A stretch of DNA of 64,000 nt from NCBI GenBank assembly GCA_964424555.1, contig CAYRIX010000005.1:1-64000 (forward strand), given 5' to 3'. The notes beneath the pieces were generated by a model, which made no database searches, was not told the DNA's origin, and worked only from the letters and a program-made list of their open reading frames with translations. Positions 31,533 to 40,246 of the stretch are shown in pieces. The position numbers and the translations under genes were made by a program. The stretch is from UMGS172 sp964424555 (lineage in GTDB: Bacteria; Bacillota; Clostridia; Oscillospirales; Acutalibacteraceae). How positions within the stretch are numbered: the stretch's first letter is position 1; each line of letters begins with the position of its first letter.

Positions 31533-32713
31533 ACCCTCTTGATTCCGTCCAGTATGACATTCTTTACGGTGAAATTTTGATTGATAATTACAAGGTCGGC
31601 AATCTTTCCAACCTTAATGCTTCCGTAAAATTGGTCTATCTTGTGCAACTTGGCAGGGGCAAGCGACAGCATTTTTGATGCATCACAGATACTGATACCG
31701 TAGTCACGGCACAACACCCTCAAGCAACGGTCGGTGGTAGCAATACTGCCTGCAAACGAGGACAAATCGGGCAATTTGGCAACGCCGTCATCCACAATGA
31801 CCTCATTGCCGCAGGTGGGCGTTCCAAGATAGCCCTTTTTCATATCGGTGCCGGCTATCCGCATAGCATCGGTAATGGCGCAGACCTTTTCGGCACCCTT
31901 AATTTTCAGCGCAAGCCTTACCACGCCTTTTGGAATATGGCAACCGTCACAGATAAGTTCAATAACAACATCGTCATTAAGATAGGCTGCTTCAACCACA
32001 CCGTCAAGCACCTTCTGACCGTCCTTGTGGTAGGTCGTGATGGCATTATAGCAATGGGTTACGTGGGAAAAGCCTGCGTTGATACCCGTTTCGGCCTGAT
32101 CGGTCGTAGCGGTCGAGTGAGCCATTGAACAAAGTACACCTTTTTCAGTTAAGTATTCCGCAAACTCTTCGGCACCCGGCAGTTCGGGTGCGGTGTCCCA
32201 ACGGATGATGTGCCCCTCTGACAGCTCCATAAGGCTCTTGATCTCATCCATATCGGGGAAGCGTAAAAGGTCGCCTCTCTGTGCACCCTTGAACTTTCCG
32301 CCTGCACCCGAAAGGTAAGGGCCTTCAAGGTGGAGACCTAAAGTTTTGGCACCCTTGCGGTCTGTTTTCAAAAAATCAAGATAGGCCTTGACGAAGTTTT
32401 CAAGTTCTTCGGGTGTGGCGGTCATACTTGTGGGGACAAGCATGGTTGTACCGTGCTTTAAATGGGTCTCGGTTACGGTGCGGAAAGCCTCGACTGTGCC
32501 TTCCATGAAATCGGCACCGCCGCCGCCGTGAACATGGGTGTCAATGAAGCCTGCGAGCAGGTAACCGCCATTGGCGTCAAGCACCTTAACGCCGTCGGGA
32601 CAGGTGCCGCAATCTATTTCCCTGATTTTGCCGTCACTGACCAACACCGAAGCGCTGTCAAGCACGGTGTCGGACAAAACGACTTTAGCGTTTTTTATGA
32701 GCAAATCATTCAT
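31529..32713 (-). CDS. nagA: N-acetylglucosamine-6-phosphate deacetylase
   Basis: A 394-residue amidohydrolase-superfamily enzyme that removes acetate from GlcNAc-6-P (or GalNAc-6-P). Metal ligands appear in THVHGGGGADF (H60, H62), LHLEGPYL (Glu), THCYNAITTYH (His pair) and the catalytic Asp in ITDAM. Length and order match NagA. It starts one base after the stop of the NagB-like gene, so translation is coupled, and it belongs to an operon with a GH123-type glycosidase. Here its substrate may be N-acetylgalactosamine-6-phosphate. Confidence 0.95.
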   Translation of the reverse strand: MNDLLIKNAKVVLSDTVLDSASVLVSDGKIREIDCGTCPDGVKVLDANGGYLLAGFIDTHVHGGGGADFMEGTVEAFRTVTETHLKHGTTMLVPTSMTATPEELENFVKAYLDFLKTDRKGAKTLGLHLEGPYLSGAGGKFKGAQRGDLLRFPDMDEIKSLMELSEGHIIRWDTAPELPGAEEFAEYLTEKGVLCSMAHSTATTDQAETGINAGFSHVTHCYNAITTYHKDGQKVLDGVVEAAYLNDDVVIELICDGCHIPKGVVRLALKIKGAEKVCAITDAMRIAGTDMKKGYLGTPTCGNEVIVDDGVAKLPDLSSFAGSIATTDRCLRVLCRDYGISICDASKMLSLAPAKLHKIDQFYGSIKVGKIADLVIINQNFTVKNVILDGIKRV

Positions 32714-32714
32714 A

Positions 32715-33572
32715 TTACTTATTGTAAACTCTTATCTTAGGTATCGGGCAGGCGGTTGCAACCTCGGCCGCATATAAAGTAGCATTGGGATGGTTGCGGA
32801 ACAGCGAACAGGGAACATGGCAGGTGATGTCGCCGTGAAGCACCTTTCTGAGTGCGCCTGCATTCCAATCACGGGGCATACACATAATGACCCTTTTAGC
32901 CTTAAACATTTCCTTCATACCGACGGTGATGCAGTACTCGGGGATAGCCTCAAGGTCGGCGCCGCAGTTCATAAATGCGTTGATGGTCTTGGTTTCACGG
33001 GTTATTTTAAGCACACGGGTGGGACGGTTCAAGAATTCCTCGTTTGTGCACTTTTCTCCTGCCTCGGGCGGCTCATTAAAGGCATAGTGTCCGTTGATAC
33101 CCACACCGCCGAACACCATATCCAACTTGCCGTATTTCTCTATTGTTTCCATTACCTTTTCGGGGTGCTTGGGGTCGGGGAATATACGGTTTTCGGGCAG
33201 AAGGTTCAGCTCGTCATCGATAAGCGAGTAGAATATTCTGTTCATACCGCCTCTGAACGACAGAGGATCGTTCTCGTCGATATAATCGGTCTCATTTTCC
33301 ATGTATTCGTCCATATTGATGAATACACAGTTTTTCAAAGATACACGGTACTTATTTACAAGGTAGACAAGACGTGCGTAAGGACCAAGCGGTCCGTAAG
33401 GTACGACCATAACGGTAGGCTGGCCTGCTTTGTTGTTGGCCTCGATGACCTCGAGAATGTCGATGGCCACACGCCAGTACATATCGACCTCGCTTTCACA
33501 CACCTGCAGGTTAATTGTGGTGTCTTTGGCAAGATCCTTAGGCTCAATAAGATTATAAGCTTTTGTTTCCAT
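32715..33572 (-). CDS. Divergent NagB/6-phosphogluconolactonase-family sugar phosphate isomerase
   Basis: A 285-residue member of the NagB superfamily, 50 residues longer than the nagB at 6322. INMDEYMENE and GGVGINGHYAFNEPP keep the family's catalytic Asp and His motifs, but the usual phosphate loop ATGSSPVGTY is replaced by VPYGPLGPYARL, so specificity has shifted. AAAGGTGAT lies just before the ATG. It sits between a GH123-type glycosidase and nagA; a role as galactosamine-6-phosphate or related amino-sugar deaminase/isomerase is likely but not shown. Confidence 0.85.
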   Translation of the reverse strand: METKAYNLIEPKDLAKDTTINLQVCESEVDMYWRVAIDILEVIEANNKAGQPTVMVVPYGPLGPYARLVYLVNKYRVSLKNCVFINMDEYMENETDYIDENDPLSFRGGMNRIFYSLIDDELNLLPENRIFPDPKHPEKVMETIEKYGKLDMVFGGVGINGHYAFNEPPEAGEKCTNEEFLNRPTRVLKITRETKTINAFMNCGADLEAIPEYCITVGMKEMFKAKRVIMCMPRDWNAGALRKVLHGDITCHVPCSLFRNHPNATLYAAEVATACPIPKIRVYNK

Positions 33573-33624
33573 TTTTTATCACCTTTCTGTTTTGTGTTTA
33601 ATTGTTGTTTAATGGTAGGGGACT

Positions 33625-33745
33625 TGGCTCCCTCTTGGAGGGAGCTGTCAGCGAAGCTGACTGAGGGAGTGACTCCTCCCGTCATTTTCTGCGAAAATGC
33701 CACCGCCCTCTAGGAGGGAGGCGACGGGCGAACACCGTTCTCCAC
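33625..33745. repeat. Dispersed clostridial intergenic repeat
   Basis: A series of short hairpins: GGCTCCCTC/GGAGGGAGC, GTCAGC/GCTGAC, CATTTTC/GAAAATG and CCGCCCTC/GGAGGGAGG, followed by GGGCGAACACCGTTC, also seen near 4981. It lies in the 181-base gap inside the GH123-nagB-like operon. A shortened piece occurs at 61094-61114. Confidence 0.65.
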
Positions 33746-33753
33746 TACGAGGA

Positions 33754-35460
33754 TTACTTTACCGATTCGCAGATCTTTTGATTCAAAGCTTCGCGGAAGT
33801 TGAGGAATTTATCTTCGGATTCGGCGGCGGTGTGGAAGTCAACGTCACCGTAATGCTTTTCGAGGAAGGCCAAGGTTTCCTTACGGCCTATTTTGCTTTC
33901 GAGCAACTGCAAGGCTCTCATGTCATTGAGTCCGTCATAAAAAACCTTTTGACGGATGGATTGAATACAGCTTCCGTCTGAGGCAGGGTAGACAAAGAAC
34001 GATGTGCCCGAATGTGTTCCGCAATAAAGACATGGCTCAGTTTTGGGATCAAACAGGCCGTAGCTTAACCTATCGTAGTAAAAGTTGTATCCCCAATGCA
34101 AAAAGCCTTTTACATTATAGGTGTATAACTGTATGCCAAGCATTCGGTTACGCTCAGGTGAGCAGTTTATTTTGCGGTTGCTCATTCCGTCACAGCTTTG
34201 GTTACCCGTGTAATAAGCCCAAAGATTTTTACATTTTTCCTTGAAGTCGTGAATAAAGTCGGTTGCGACTATAGGTGTTGTAACTGTGCCATCCTCGTAA
34301 AACTCATAGTGCGATAAAGCATCACCGCACATATATCCGTCCAAAATTTCACGAACAATGGCCTTGGCTTTGCAGTAGTCCTCCTTCATCCTCGGGAACG
34401 GTTCATCCGATACGTGGAAAAGGAACTTTTTATCGATGTTGAGTGATTTTAAGAAGCTCAGAAGCTCGGGCAGGTATGTACGTAAGAACTCGGTGTACTT
34501 TTTGCCCGAGGCCTTGGTTTCCCAACCGAAAATCCTCTTATATTTGCCGTTTACTGTGGCCATTATTTTGGGCGCATGCTTGGCACCCCATTGGGTGAAG
34601 AGATGCGAATGCTCAAAATACTTGATTCCGCATTTTTTGGCCTCATCGATGAAACGTTTTAGGAGTGTGAAGTCGAACTTATACTGTCCGTCGACCACCT
34701 CGACACCCACCAACTGTGCTGTCATACGCTCGCCGCCTATCGATGTGTCTAATGGTGGAGTAAAGCACGGGGTCAGTATCATATTCATACCGTTTTTGGC
34801 GGCGGCGGTGGCGAAATTGCGGAAGATTTCCCAAAACCTTTCCGAGAACATCTCCACACCGTAGGTGTCGCACAGACAATCGCAATGGAACCAGTTGGTG
34901 TACATCAACTTTTGCTTTGGCAACTTGGCATTGACCACCTCGATGGTCAGCTCACATTCGCCTACAACATTGTTAGTGTTTCGGGACAGCAGTTGTATTT
35001 TTATATCGTGCTTGCCTGCCGAAACGCAGCCTTCAGCCTCGTTCACTGTAAGCCAGATTGCCTTCCAACTGTCACTTACGGCATGGAACTGTGTCTTATC
35101 GCCATCAAAGTGCATTTTACTCCAAGGGTTTCCACCCTCAATAAGCTTGGGATTGACGGATTTAGGCAACAGCATATCGTAAAATACACCTGTACGGAAA
35201 CGGTCATCCATCTTGGGGTCAAAGGTCTGCAACACGGGTACAGCGCCCTCGCTGTAGAGCGATATGGGCAGGTCAGTGTCGATCCTCAGATTAAACGGTA
35301 GGGCTTGGTTGTCTCCTGTTAGCTTAAAGGCGACCTGAAACGACAACGGTTCATTTTTCAAGCATGAAAATGCCGTTTTTTGATGCTCGGTAGGGTCAAC
35401 CTCGGGAAATACTCGATACAAAGAGCTCAAAACCACCGCTTTGATAGGATATTCAGGCAT
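33754..35460 (-). CDS. GH123-like glycosidase (DUF4091), probable beta-N-acetylgalactosaminidase
   Basis: A 568-residue protein with an N-terminal beta-sandwich (about 1-170) and a TIM barrel. The Asp-Glu pair D352-E353 in FHVSDEPFP matches the substrate-assisted catalytic pair of GH123, and the C-terminal part fits DUF4091. There is no signal peptide, so it would cleave imported oligosaccharides in the cytoplasm. The start at 35460 has AAAGGAG eight bases upstream; the longer frame to 35505 does not. It leads an operon with a NagB-like isomerase and NagA and is divergent from an AraC regulator. Confidence 0.83.
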   Translation of the reverse strand: MPEYPIKAVVLSSLYRVFPEVDPTEHQKTAFSCLKNEPLSFQVAFKLTGDNQALPFNLRIDTDLPISLYSEGAVPVLQTFDPKMDDRFRTGVFYDMLLPKSVNPKLIEGGNPWSKMHFDGDKTQFHAVSDSWKAIWLTVNEAEGCVSAGKHDIKIQLLSRNTNNVVGECELTIEVVNAKLPKQKLMYTNWFHCDCLCDTYGVEMFSERFWEIFRNFATAAAKNGMNMILTPCFTPPLDTSIGGERMTAQLVGVEVVDGQYKFDFTLLKRFIDEAKKCGIKYFEHSHLFTQWGAKHAPKIMATVNGKYKRIFGWETKASGKKYTEFLRTYLPELLSFLKSLNIDKKFLFHVSDEPFPRMKEDYCKAKAIVREILDGYMCGDALSHYEFYEDGTVTTPIVATDFIHDFKEKCKNLWAYYTGNQSCDGMSNRKINCSPERNRMLGIQLYTYNVKGFLHWGYNFYYDRLSYGLFDPKTEPCLYCGTHSGTSFFVYPASDGSCIQSIRQKVFYDGLNDMRALQLLESKIGRKETLAFLEKHYGDVDFHTAAESEDKFLNFREALNQKICESVK

Positions 35461-35507
35461 ACGCAAGCTCCTTTCAATTTTGATACTCAGCTTAACAATA
35501 TACATAT

Positions 35508-35536
35508 ATTATACAGTTCAAAGCACCGCAAGTAAA
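35508..35536 (-). promoter_or_regulatory. Promoter of the GH123 operon
   Basis: On the minus strand TTTACT and perfect TATAAT with a 17-bp spacer. Confidence 0.55.
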
Positions 35537-35579
35537 GGTGCAAAGTTGCTGAAAAATAGGACAATATTGCTATTTGTGC

Positions 35580-35608
35580 TTGACCTGGTCGTGACAGTAA
35601 TATATAAT
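35580..35608 (+). promoter_or_regulatory. Promoter of the AraC regulator gene
   Basis: TTGACC and perfect TATAAT with a 17-bp spacer, 37 bases before the start codon. A GCACC-N12-GGTGC inverted repeat lies between this and the divergent promoter at about 35523-35540 and is a possible regulator site. Confidence 0.65.
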
Positions 35609-35644
35609 AGTGTAAAACCCTTTTATTTTAAGGAGTGCAAGCGA

Positions 35645-36460
35645 ATGCCTTCACCATTATACAGTACCCAGCGAGTTTCAAATGATTACATAACCCTCAA
35701 TAACTGCGGCGAGCAGTACATCACCACCCGTGATTATGACACCGTGCGTGAAGAGGGCAGGGTGGACTTCGGCATTCAGTTTATTGAATCGGGTCGGTGT
35801 ACCTTTGAGGACAACGGCGTTGTAAGAATTGCTGAGGCGGGAAGCCTTTTGCTGCATTTTCCAAATGTCAGACAGCACTATTCCTTTAAGCAAGAGGATC
35901 AAACGCATTTGATGTGGGCACATTTTTCGGGTGTTTCATGCGAGATGCTTGACCCTATAAAACAGGATATAACGGTTCATATCAAGCTCAGCGACCCCAA
36001 AGATTTTAAACGGGTATTTGACAGGATGATAGCTGCCAACAACATACGTAAGGCACACTACAAAACGGTTTGCGGCGGTTATATCACGGTGCTAATGGGA
36101 CTTATTATGAGAAGTATTGCTGAACAAAACGAAAAATCGTCTGGGCAGGGTTACGCAAGGCTTATTGACGTTATAAACTATATGAACGGCAATTTCGACC
36201 AGCCTATCGACCTTCTGAAATATGCCGATATGTGTTATGTCAGCCAAAGTCGGTTTATTCACCTTTTCAAGGAGTACACAGGCTTTTCACCCTACAATTT
36301 CCAGCTTAAGATCCGAATGGAACGTGCTCTTGAAATGCTGGAATATACTTCTTTGAGTGTTGAGGAAATAGCCGAAACGGTAGGCTATCGTGATTGCTCA
36401 TACTTTTGCCGTGTGTTTAAAAAGTTTACGGGTCACACGCCGCTGTTTTACCGAAAATAA
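35645..36460 (+). CDS. AraC-family transcriptional regulator
   Basis: A 271-residue activator. An N-terminal cupin-like sensing region (GIQFIESGRCTFEDNG, GSLLLHFPNVRQHY) is followed by two helix-turn-helix motifs at the C-terminus, MCYVSQSRFIHLFKEYTGFSP and VGYRDCSYFCRVFKKFTGHTP. ATG 35645 has AAGGAG nine bases upstream; the much longer upstream frame has no ribosome site. Divergent from the GH123/nagB-like/nagA operon, which it most likely activates in response to a breakdown sugar. Confidence 0.93.
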   Translation: MPSPLYSTQRVSNDYITLNNCGEQYITTRDYDTVREEGRVDFGIQFIESGRCTFEDNGVVRIAEAGSLLLHFPNVRQHYSFKQEDQTHLMWAHFSGVSCEMLDPIKQDITVHIKLSDPKDFKRVFDRMIAANNIRKAHYKTVCGGYITVLMGLIMRSIAEQNEKSSGQGYARLIDVINYMNGNFDQPIDLLKYADMCYVSQSRFIHLFKEYTGFSPYNFQLKIRMERALEMLEYTSLSVEEIAETVGYRDCSYFCRVFKKFTGHTPLFYRK

Positions 36461-36495
36461 AAAAGCCGAACGACATGCGGTCGTTCGGCTTTTTA
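36461..36495. terminator. Bidirectional terminator
   Basis: AAAAGCCGAACGAC and GTCGTTCGGCTTTT, 14-bp stem with an ATGCG loop, T-run right and A-run left; shared by the AraC gene and the convergent PRPP synthetase gene. Confidence 0.9.
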
Positions 36496-36504
36496 CTGTG
36501 TGAA

Positions 36505-37635
36505 TTATTTGTTGTTGTATTTTTCGATGCAGTTCTTGATGCGATCAATAGGATTGAGGAGAGAGCTGATGGAGTTGTCGTAGTTGATGGCATTTACCAG
36601 ATATGCAACGTATTTCGACATATCAACACGTGCGTACCACTCACGCTCAAAAAGATCGGGCTTGTTGAAAACAAGGTTGGTGGTGAAAACCTTGTCGATA
36701 AGACCGTTCTTGTGGAACTCATCAAACTTGTCATAGCCTTCAACAAACAGGCCGAAGGTGGTGAAAGCAAAAACTCGGTTACAGTTCTTTGCTTTGAGCT
36801 GTGCGGCGATGTCGAGCAACGAATCACCCGAAGAGATCATATCGTCAACAATGATAAGATCCTTACCTGTAACATCGTTTCCAAGGAACTCATGAGCCTC
36901 GATGGGGTTACGGCCGTTGACAACGATGGAGTAGTTTCTGCGCTTGTAGAACATACCGAGGTTTATGCCCAAGACCGAAGAATAGTACATACAGCGGGAA
37001 ATTGCACCTTCATCAGGGGCAACGATCATCAGATGGTCACGGTCGATCTTAACGTCGGGTATGTTCTTGAGCAATGCCTTGATCATCTGATAGGTGGGCT
37101 GAACGTTATCAAATCCGCCCAAAGGAATAGCGTTACAGATTCTCGGGTCGTGTGCATCAAAGGTGAGTATGTTCTTAACACCCAAAGCGGTGAGCTCCTG
37201 CAGAGCCATTGCACAATCCAAAGACTCACGTGCGGTGCGGCGGTGCTGTCTGCCCTCGTAAAGCATCGGCATAATAACGTTGATACGTCTTGCTTTTCCG
37301 CCCAAAGCAGCAATAACACGCTTTAAATCCTGAAAATGATCGTCGGGGCTCATCGGTACGGTCTGACCGTACATTTTGTAGGTGACGCCGTAATTAAAGC
37401 AGTCACAAATAATAAAAGCATCAAGTCCGCGTGCGGTGTGTTCAATTAGACCTTTGGCCTCACCTGTGCCGAAACGGGGGCACTGAGGATGAATAACAAA
37501 GGTGTTATCCTCAGGGGTGCCTCTCCATTGCTTAAGGTAGTAGTCGACCTTATCGGCGAACTCCTCACAGCCTTTCATTGCGATGATGGCCATATCACCG
37601 TAGGGCAGATGCTTGTAGCTTGCAACAGTGTCCAT
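36505..37635 (-). CDS. prs: Ribose-phosphate pyrophosphokinase (PRPP synthetase)-like
   Basis: A 376-residue member of the PRPP synthetase family that makes PRPP from ribose-5-phosphate and ATP. The PRPP-binding loop LIIVDDMISSGDS, the MPMLYEGRQHRR segment that corresponds to the catalytic loop, and FDAHDPRICNAIP are visible. It is about 60 residues longer than canonical Prs (about 315), with extra sequence at both ends, as in a clostridial variant group. ATG 37635 follows TGGAGGA. Monocistronic. Confidence 0.88.
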   Translation of the reverse strand: MDTVASYKHLPYGDMAIIAMKGCEEFADKVDYYLKQWRGTPEDNTFVIHPQCPRFGTGEAKGLIEHTARGLDAFIICDCFNYGVTYKMYGQTVPMSPDDHFQDLKRVIAALGGKARRINVIMPMLYEGRQHRRTARESLDCAMALQELTALGVKNILTFDAHDPRICNAIPLGGFDNVQPTYQMIKALLKNIPDVKIDRDHLMIVAPDEGAISRCMYYSSVLGINLGMFYKRRNYSIVVNGRNPIEAHEFLGNDVTGKDLIIVDDMISSGDSLLDIAAQLKAKNCNRVFAFTTFGLFVEGYDKFDEFHKNGLIDKVFTTNLVFNKPDLFEREWYARVDMSKYVAYLVNAINYDNSISSLLNPIDRIKNCIEKYNNK

Positions 37636-37776
37636 TTTTGTTCCTCCACTCAAAACCTATTATCAAAATATCGGCAGGTGTGCTGTGAGCAGACTGCCGA
37701 TCACTGTATAGATAATAACACAAAACAATTAAATATAAAAGGGGAATTTTCAAAAAAATTGCATTTTTTTGTAAAA

Positions 37777-38481
37777 TTATTTGATCTCGCCGTTTATAAC
37801 CGGTTTATAATCGCCCGAACGGAGCACCCTTGCCAACTGCTTAGTATCTTTTATGCGTTCTTCGACGGCTATACCCGAGGTTCCGAGTCGACTGTCTGAC
37901 TTGTGCACATCACCGCCGCTCAGGGGCTTAAGGTTATATTTTTTGGCATATATTACAGCCATGTCATTCCGCTCATCGGGGTCGCTTACATTAAAGACCT
38001 CAACACCGTGCAAGGCTTTAGGGTTTGGCTCTTGATCAGCATTTTTAATGTAGCTACGGTCACGGAATGGGTGAGCGTGTGACACAAATCCGCCGTGACT
38101 GTCAACAAATTTAAAGATCTGCTCCAAGCTGTAGTGCCTGAAATCGGTCTCAGCCTTGAGCTCGTCGGGGGTTATTCCGTAGATCAGTACCTCTTTCATA
38201 TCACGGTTGTAGACCTCTTCAATGCCGAAAATAACATCGATACCGATGCTTTCGCCAAGCTTTTTGCCCTTCAGCCAATTCTGCTCATAAGCGCTGACAA
38301 AATCCTCCCATGGCAGATCACGGTCAATGCAAGTGTTGCCGCGGTAAAAATGGTCAGTGACAACTATACCCGTGAAGCCTTTATCTTTCGCGGCAGTTAC
38401 CATTTCCTCAACGGTCGACAATCCGCATTTACTGCACCCCGAGGTGTGTAAATGAAGCTCATATTTGTACAATATGATCAC
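37777..38481 (-). CDS. PHP-domain phosphoesterase
   Basis: A 234-residue protein of the polymerase-and-histidinol-phosphatase fold. The metal motifs ELHLHTSG (H10, H12), VTDHFYRG, SHAHPFRD and GGDVHKSD are all present, so it should be an active trinuclear-metal phosphoesterase. Two starts are possible: GTG 38481 with AAGGA six bases before, and TTG 38472 with GGTGATC. Substrate unknown; possibly a nucleotide or sugar phosphate given its PRPP synthetase neighbour, 141 bases downstream. Confidence 0.88.
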   Translation of the reverse strand: MIILYKYELHLHTSGCSKCGLSTVEEMVTAAKDKGFTGIVVTDHFYRGNTCIDRDLPWEDFVSAYEQNWLKGKKLGESIGIDVIFGIEEVYNRDMKEVLIYGITPDELKAETDFRHYSLEQIFKFVDSHGGFVSHAHPFRDRSYIKNADQEPNPKALHGVEVFNVSDPDERNDMAVIYAKKYNLKPLSGGDVHKSDSRLGTSGIAVEERIKDTKQLARVLRSGDYKPVINGEIK

Positions 38482-38669
38482 CTTAATTCCTTCAAATCGA
38501 TTTATTTGATAGCTTCTCCGACGTAGAAGGCTAATCAGTCGTAAAGTCTATGTGCTTGATTTCAAATTTTCTCTATTTGAATAATATAGCACTTTCTAAT
38601 GTCTATTTCAAGCGGTTGATTAATTAACCGACGGTTGATTTTTAATACATATAATTTACAACTTTGTTA

Positions 38670-38698
38670 TTGCCAAATGGGTGATTGTTTGATATAAT
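38670..38698 (+). promoter_or_regulatory. Promoter of the thyX operon
   Basis: TTGCCA and perfect TATAAT, 17-bp spacer, about 80 bases upstream of thyX. The rest of the 38482-38669 gap is AT-rich and shows no gene. Confidence 0.6.
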
Positions 38699-38778
38699 AC
38701 AATAGAATATATGAGAACATAGGCTTTTTGTGATGTTTTAAGCCTTATGTGAACGCCGAACGGCGCTTGGAGGAAATT

Positions 38779-39534
38779 ATGAAAGTAACTTTATTAGCTC
38801 ATACTCCCGATCCGGAGTTGACGGTGGCATCGGCCGCACGGCTGTGCTATTCGCCGTCCACCATTGACGAGGTGGTCGAAAAGCTCACACCCGAAAAAAC
38901 CGCCGCTTTTGTGGATATGCTGTCCGAGATAGGTCACGAAAGTCCTATCGAGCATGCATCATTCACCTTTGGTATCGAGGGTGTGTCGAGAGCCTTGTTG
39001 GCACAGATAACCCGTCACAGAATGGCCAGCTTTTCGGTGCAAAGTCAGCGCTACGTTGCCGAGGCACAGTTTGAGTATGTTACTCCGCCCGAGATTGAAA
39101 ATGACTCCGAGGCCAAAGCTCTGTTTATTGAGGCAATGAAGCAGGATCAGGAATACTATGACCGCTTGACCGAGGTGTTGAAAAAGCGCCATTTGGCCGA
39201 TATGATAGCAAGTGGTATGGACGAAAAATCAGCCGACCGTGCCGCCGAGAAAAAGGCTATTGAGGACGCACGCTTTGTGCTGCCTAATGCCTGTGACACC
39301 AAGATGATACTCACCATGAACGCACGCAGTCTGCATAATTTCTTCAGACACCGTTGCTGTAACCGTGCGCAGTGGGAGATAAGAGAGCTTGCCGCCGAGA
39401 TGCTGAAGCTGTGCCGCGAGGTCGCACCCAATCTCTTTAAAAACGCAGGCCCTGCGTGCCTTACAGGTCCTTGCCCCGAGGGTAAGATGACCTGCGGTAA
39501 AATAAAAGAGATGCGTGAGAAGTATAAAGCTTAA
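38779..39534 (+). CDS. thyX: FAD-dependent thymidylate synthase
   Basis: A 251-residue flavoenzyme making dTMP from dUMP with methylene-THF and NADPH. The signature RHRX7S is complete (R79 to S89 in RHRMASFSVQSQRY), and the C-terminal NARSLHNFFRHRCC and AQWEIRELA motifs agree. GGAGG lies before ATG 38779; the longer frame to 38749 has none. It is followed by thymidylate kinase 13 bases later, so dTMP is made and phosphorylated from one operon. Confidence 0.96.
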   Translation: MKVTLLAHTPDPELTVASAARLCYSPSTIDEVVEKLTPEKTAAFVDMLSEIGHESPIEHASFTFGIEGVSRALLAQITRHRMASFSVQSQRYVAEAQFEYVTPPEIENDSEAKALFIEAMKQDQEYYDRLTEVLKKRHLADMIASGMDEKSADRAAEKKAIEDARFVLPNACDTKMILTMNARSLHNFFRHRCCNRAQWEIRELAAEMLKLCREVAPNLFKNAGPACLTGPCPEGKMTCGKIKEMREKYKA

Positions 39535-39547
39535 AGGAATTGAACTA

Positions 39548-40213
39548 ATGGGTAAACTTATTGTTATTGAAGGGCTTGACGGATGCGGAAAGACCACACA
39601 GGTATCGCTCCTGCCCGAACGTCTTAAGGAGCAGGGGATAGACTCAAAGCTGATATCTTTCCCCGATTATGAGGACCCCTCAAGCACTCTTGTGCGTATG
39701 TATTTAGGCGGCGAATTCGGCTCAAAGCCCGATTCCGTCAACGCTTATGCCGCATCGCTTTTTTATGCGGTCGACCGATATGCGAGCTACAAGCGTCATT
39801 GGAGTGAGTATTATGATAACGGCGGTGTAGTCGTTTCGGGTCGCTATGTTGAGTCCAACGCCTATCACCAGATGGCCAAGCTCCCCGAATCAGAGTGGGA
39901 TACATACCTGCCTTGGCTTTATGAGACCGAGTATGAAAAAACAGGTATTCCTAAGCCCGATGCCGTGATTTTTCTCGATATGCCCGTTGAGGTGTCGTCG
40001 GCTATGGTGGCCTCACGCTACAACGGTGACGAGTCAAAAAAGGATATTCACGAAAAGGATATGGAGTATCTTGCCGCCTGCCGCAAGGCCGCAAAATATG
40101 CGGCAAAGTTCAGCGGCTGGACGGTAATCAACTGTGCCGACGGTTTAAAGCCCCGCACGATTGAGTCTATTTCGGATGAGATATTAGAAATTGTTCTTAA
40201 TGCTATAAAATAA
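39548..40213 (+). CDS. tmk: Thymidylate kinase
   Basis: A 221-residue dTMP kinase. The P-loop EGLDGCGKTT is at residues 8-17, the DRY motif appears as AVDRYAS, and SGRYVESNAYHQ follows. The C-terminal half is a little longer and more divergent than in E. coli Tmk. AAAGGA lies before ATG 39548. Directly follows thyX. Confidence 0.93.
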   Translation: MGKLIVIEGLDGCGKTTQVSLLPERLKEQGIDSKLISFPDYEDPSSTLVRMYLGGEFGSKPDSVNAYAASLFYAVDRYASYKRHWSEYYDNGGVVVSGRYVESNAYHQMAKLPESEWDTYLPWLYETEYEKTGIPKPDAVIFLDMPVEVSSAMVASRYNGDESKKDIHEKDMEYLAACRKAAKYAAKFSGWTVINCADGLKPRTIESISDEILEIVLNAIK

Positions 40214-40246
40214 TTAAGGTATTTTTAAGAAAACGGAAGTGTATTT

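Noticed and set aside
32790..33713. 307-residue plus-strand frame opposite the NagB-like gene
   Set aside because: Antisense shadow running into the dispersed repeat; no ribosome site.
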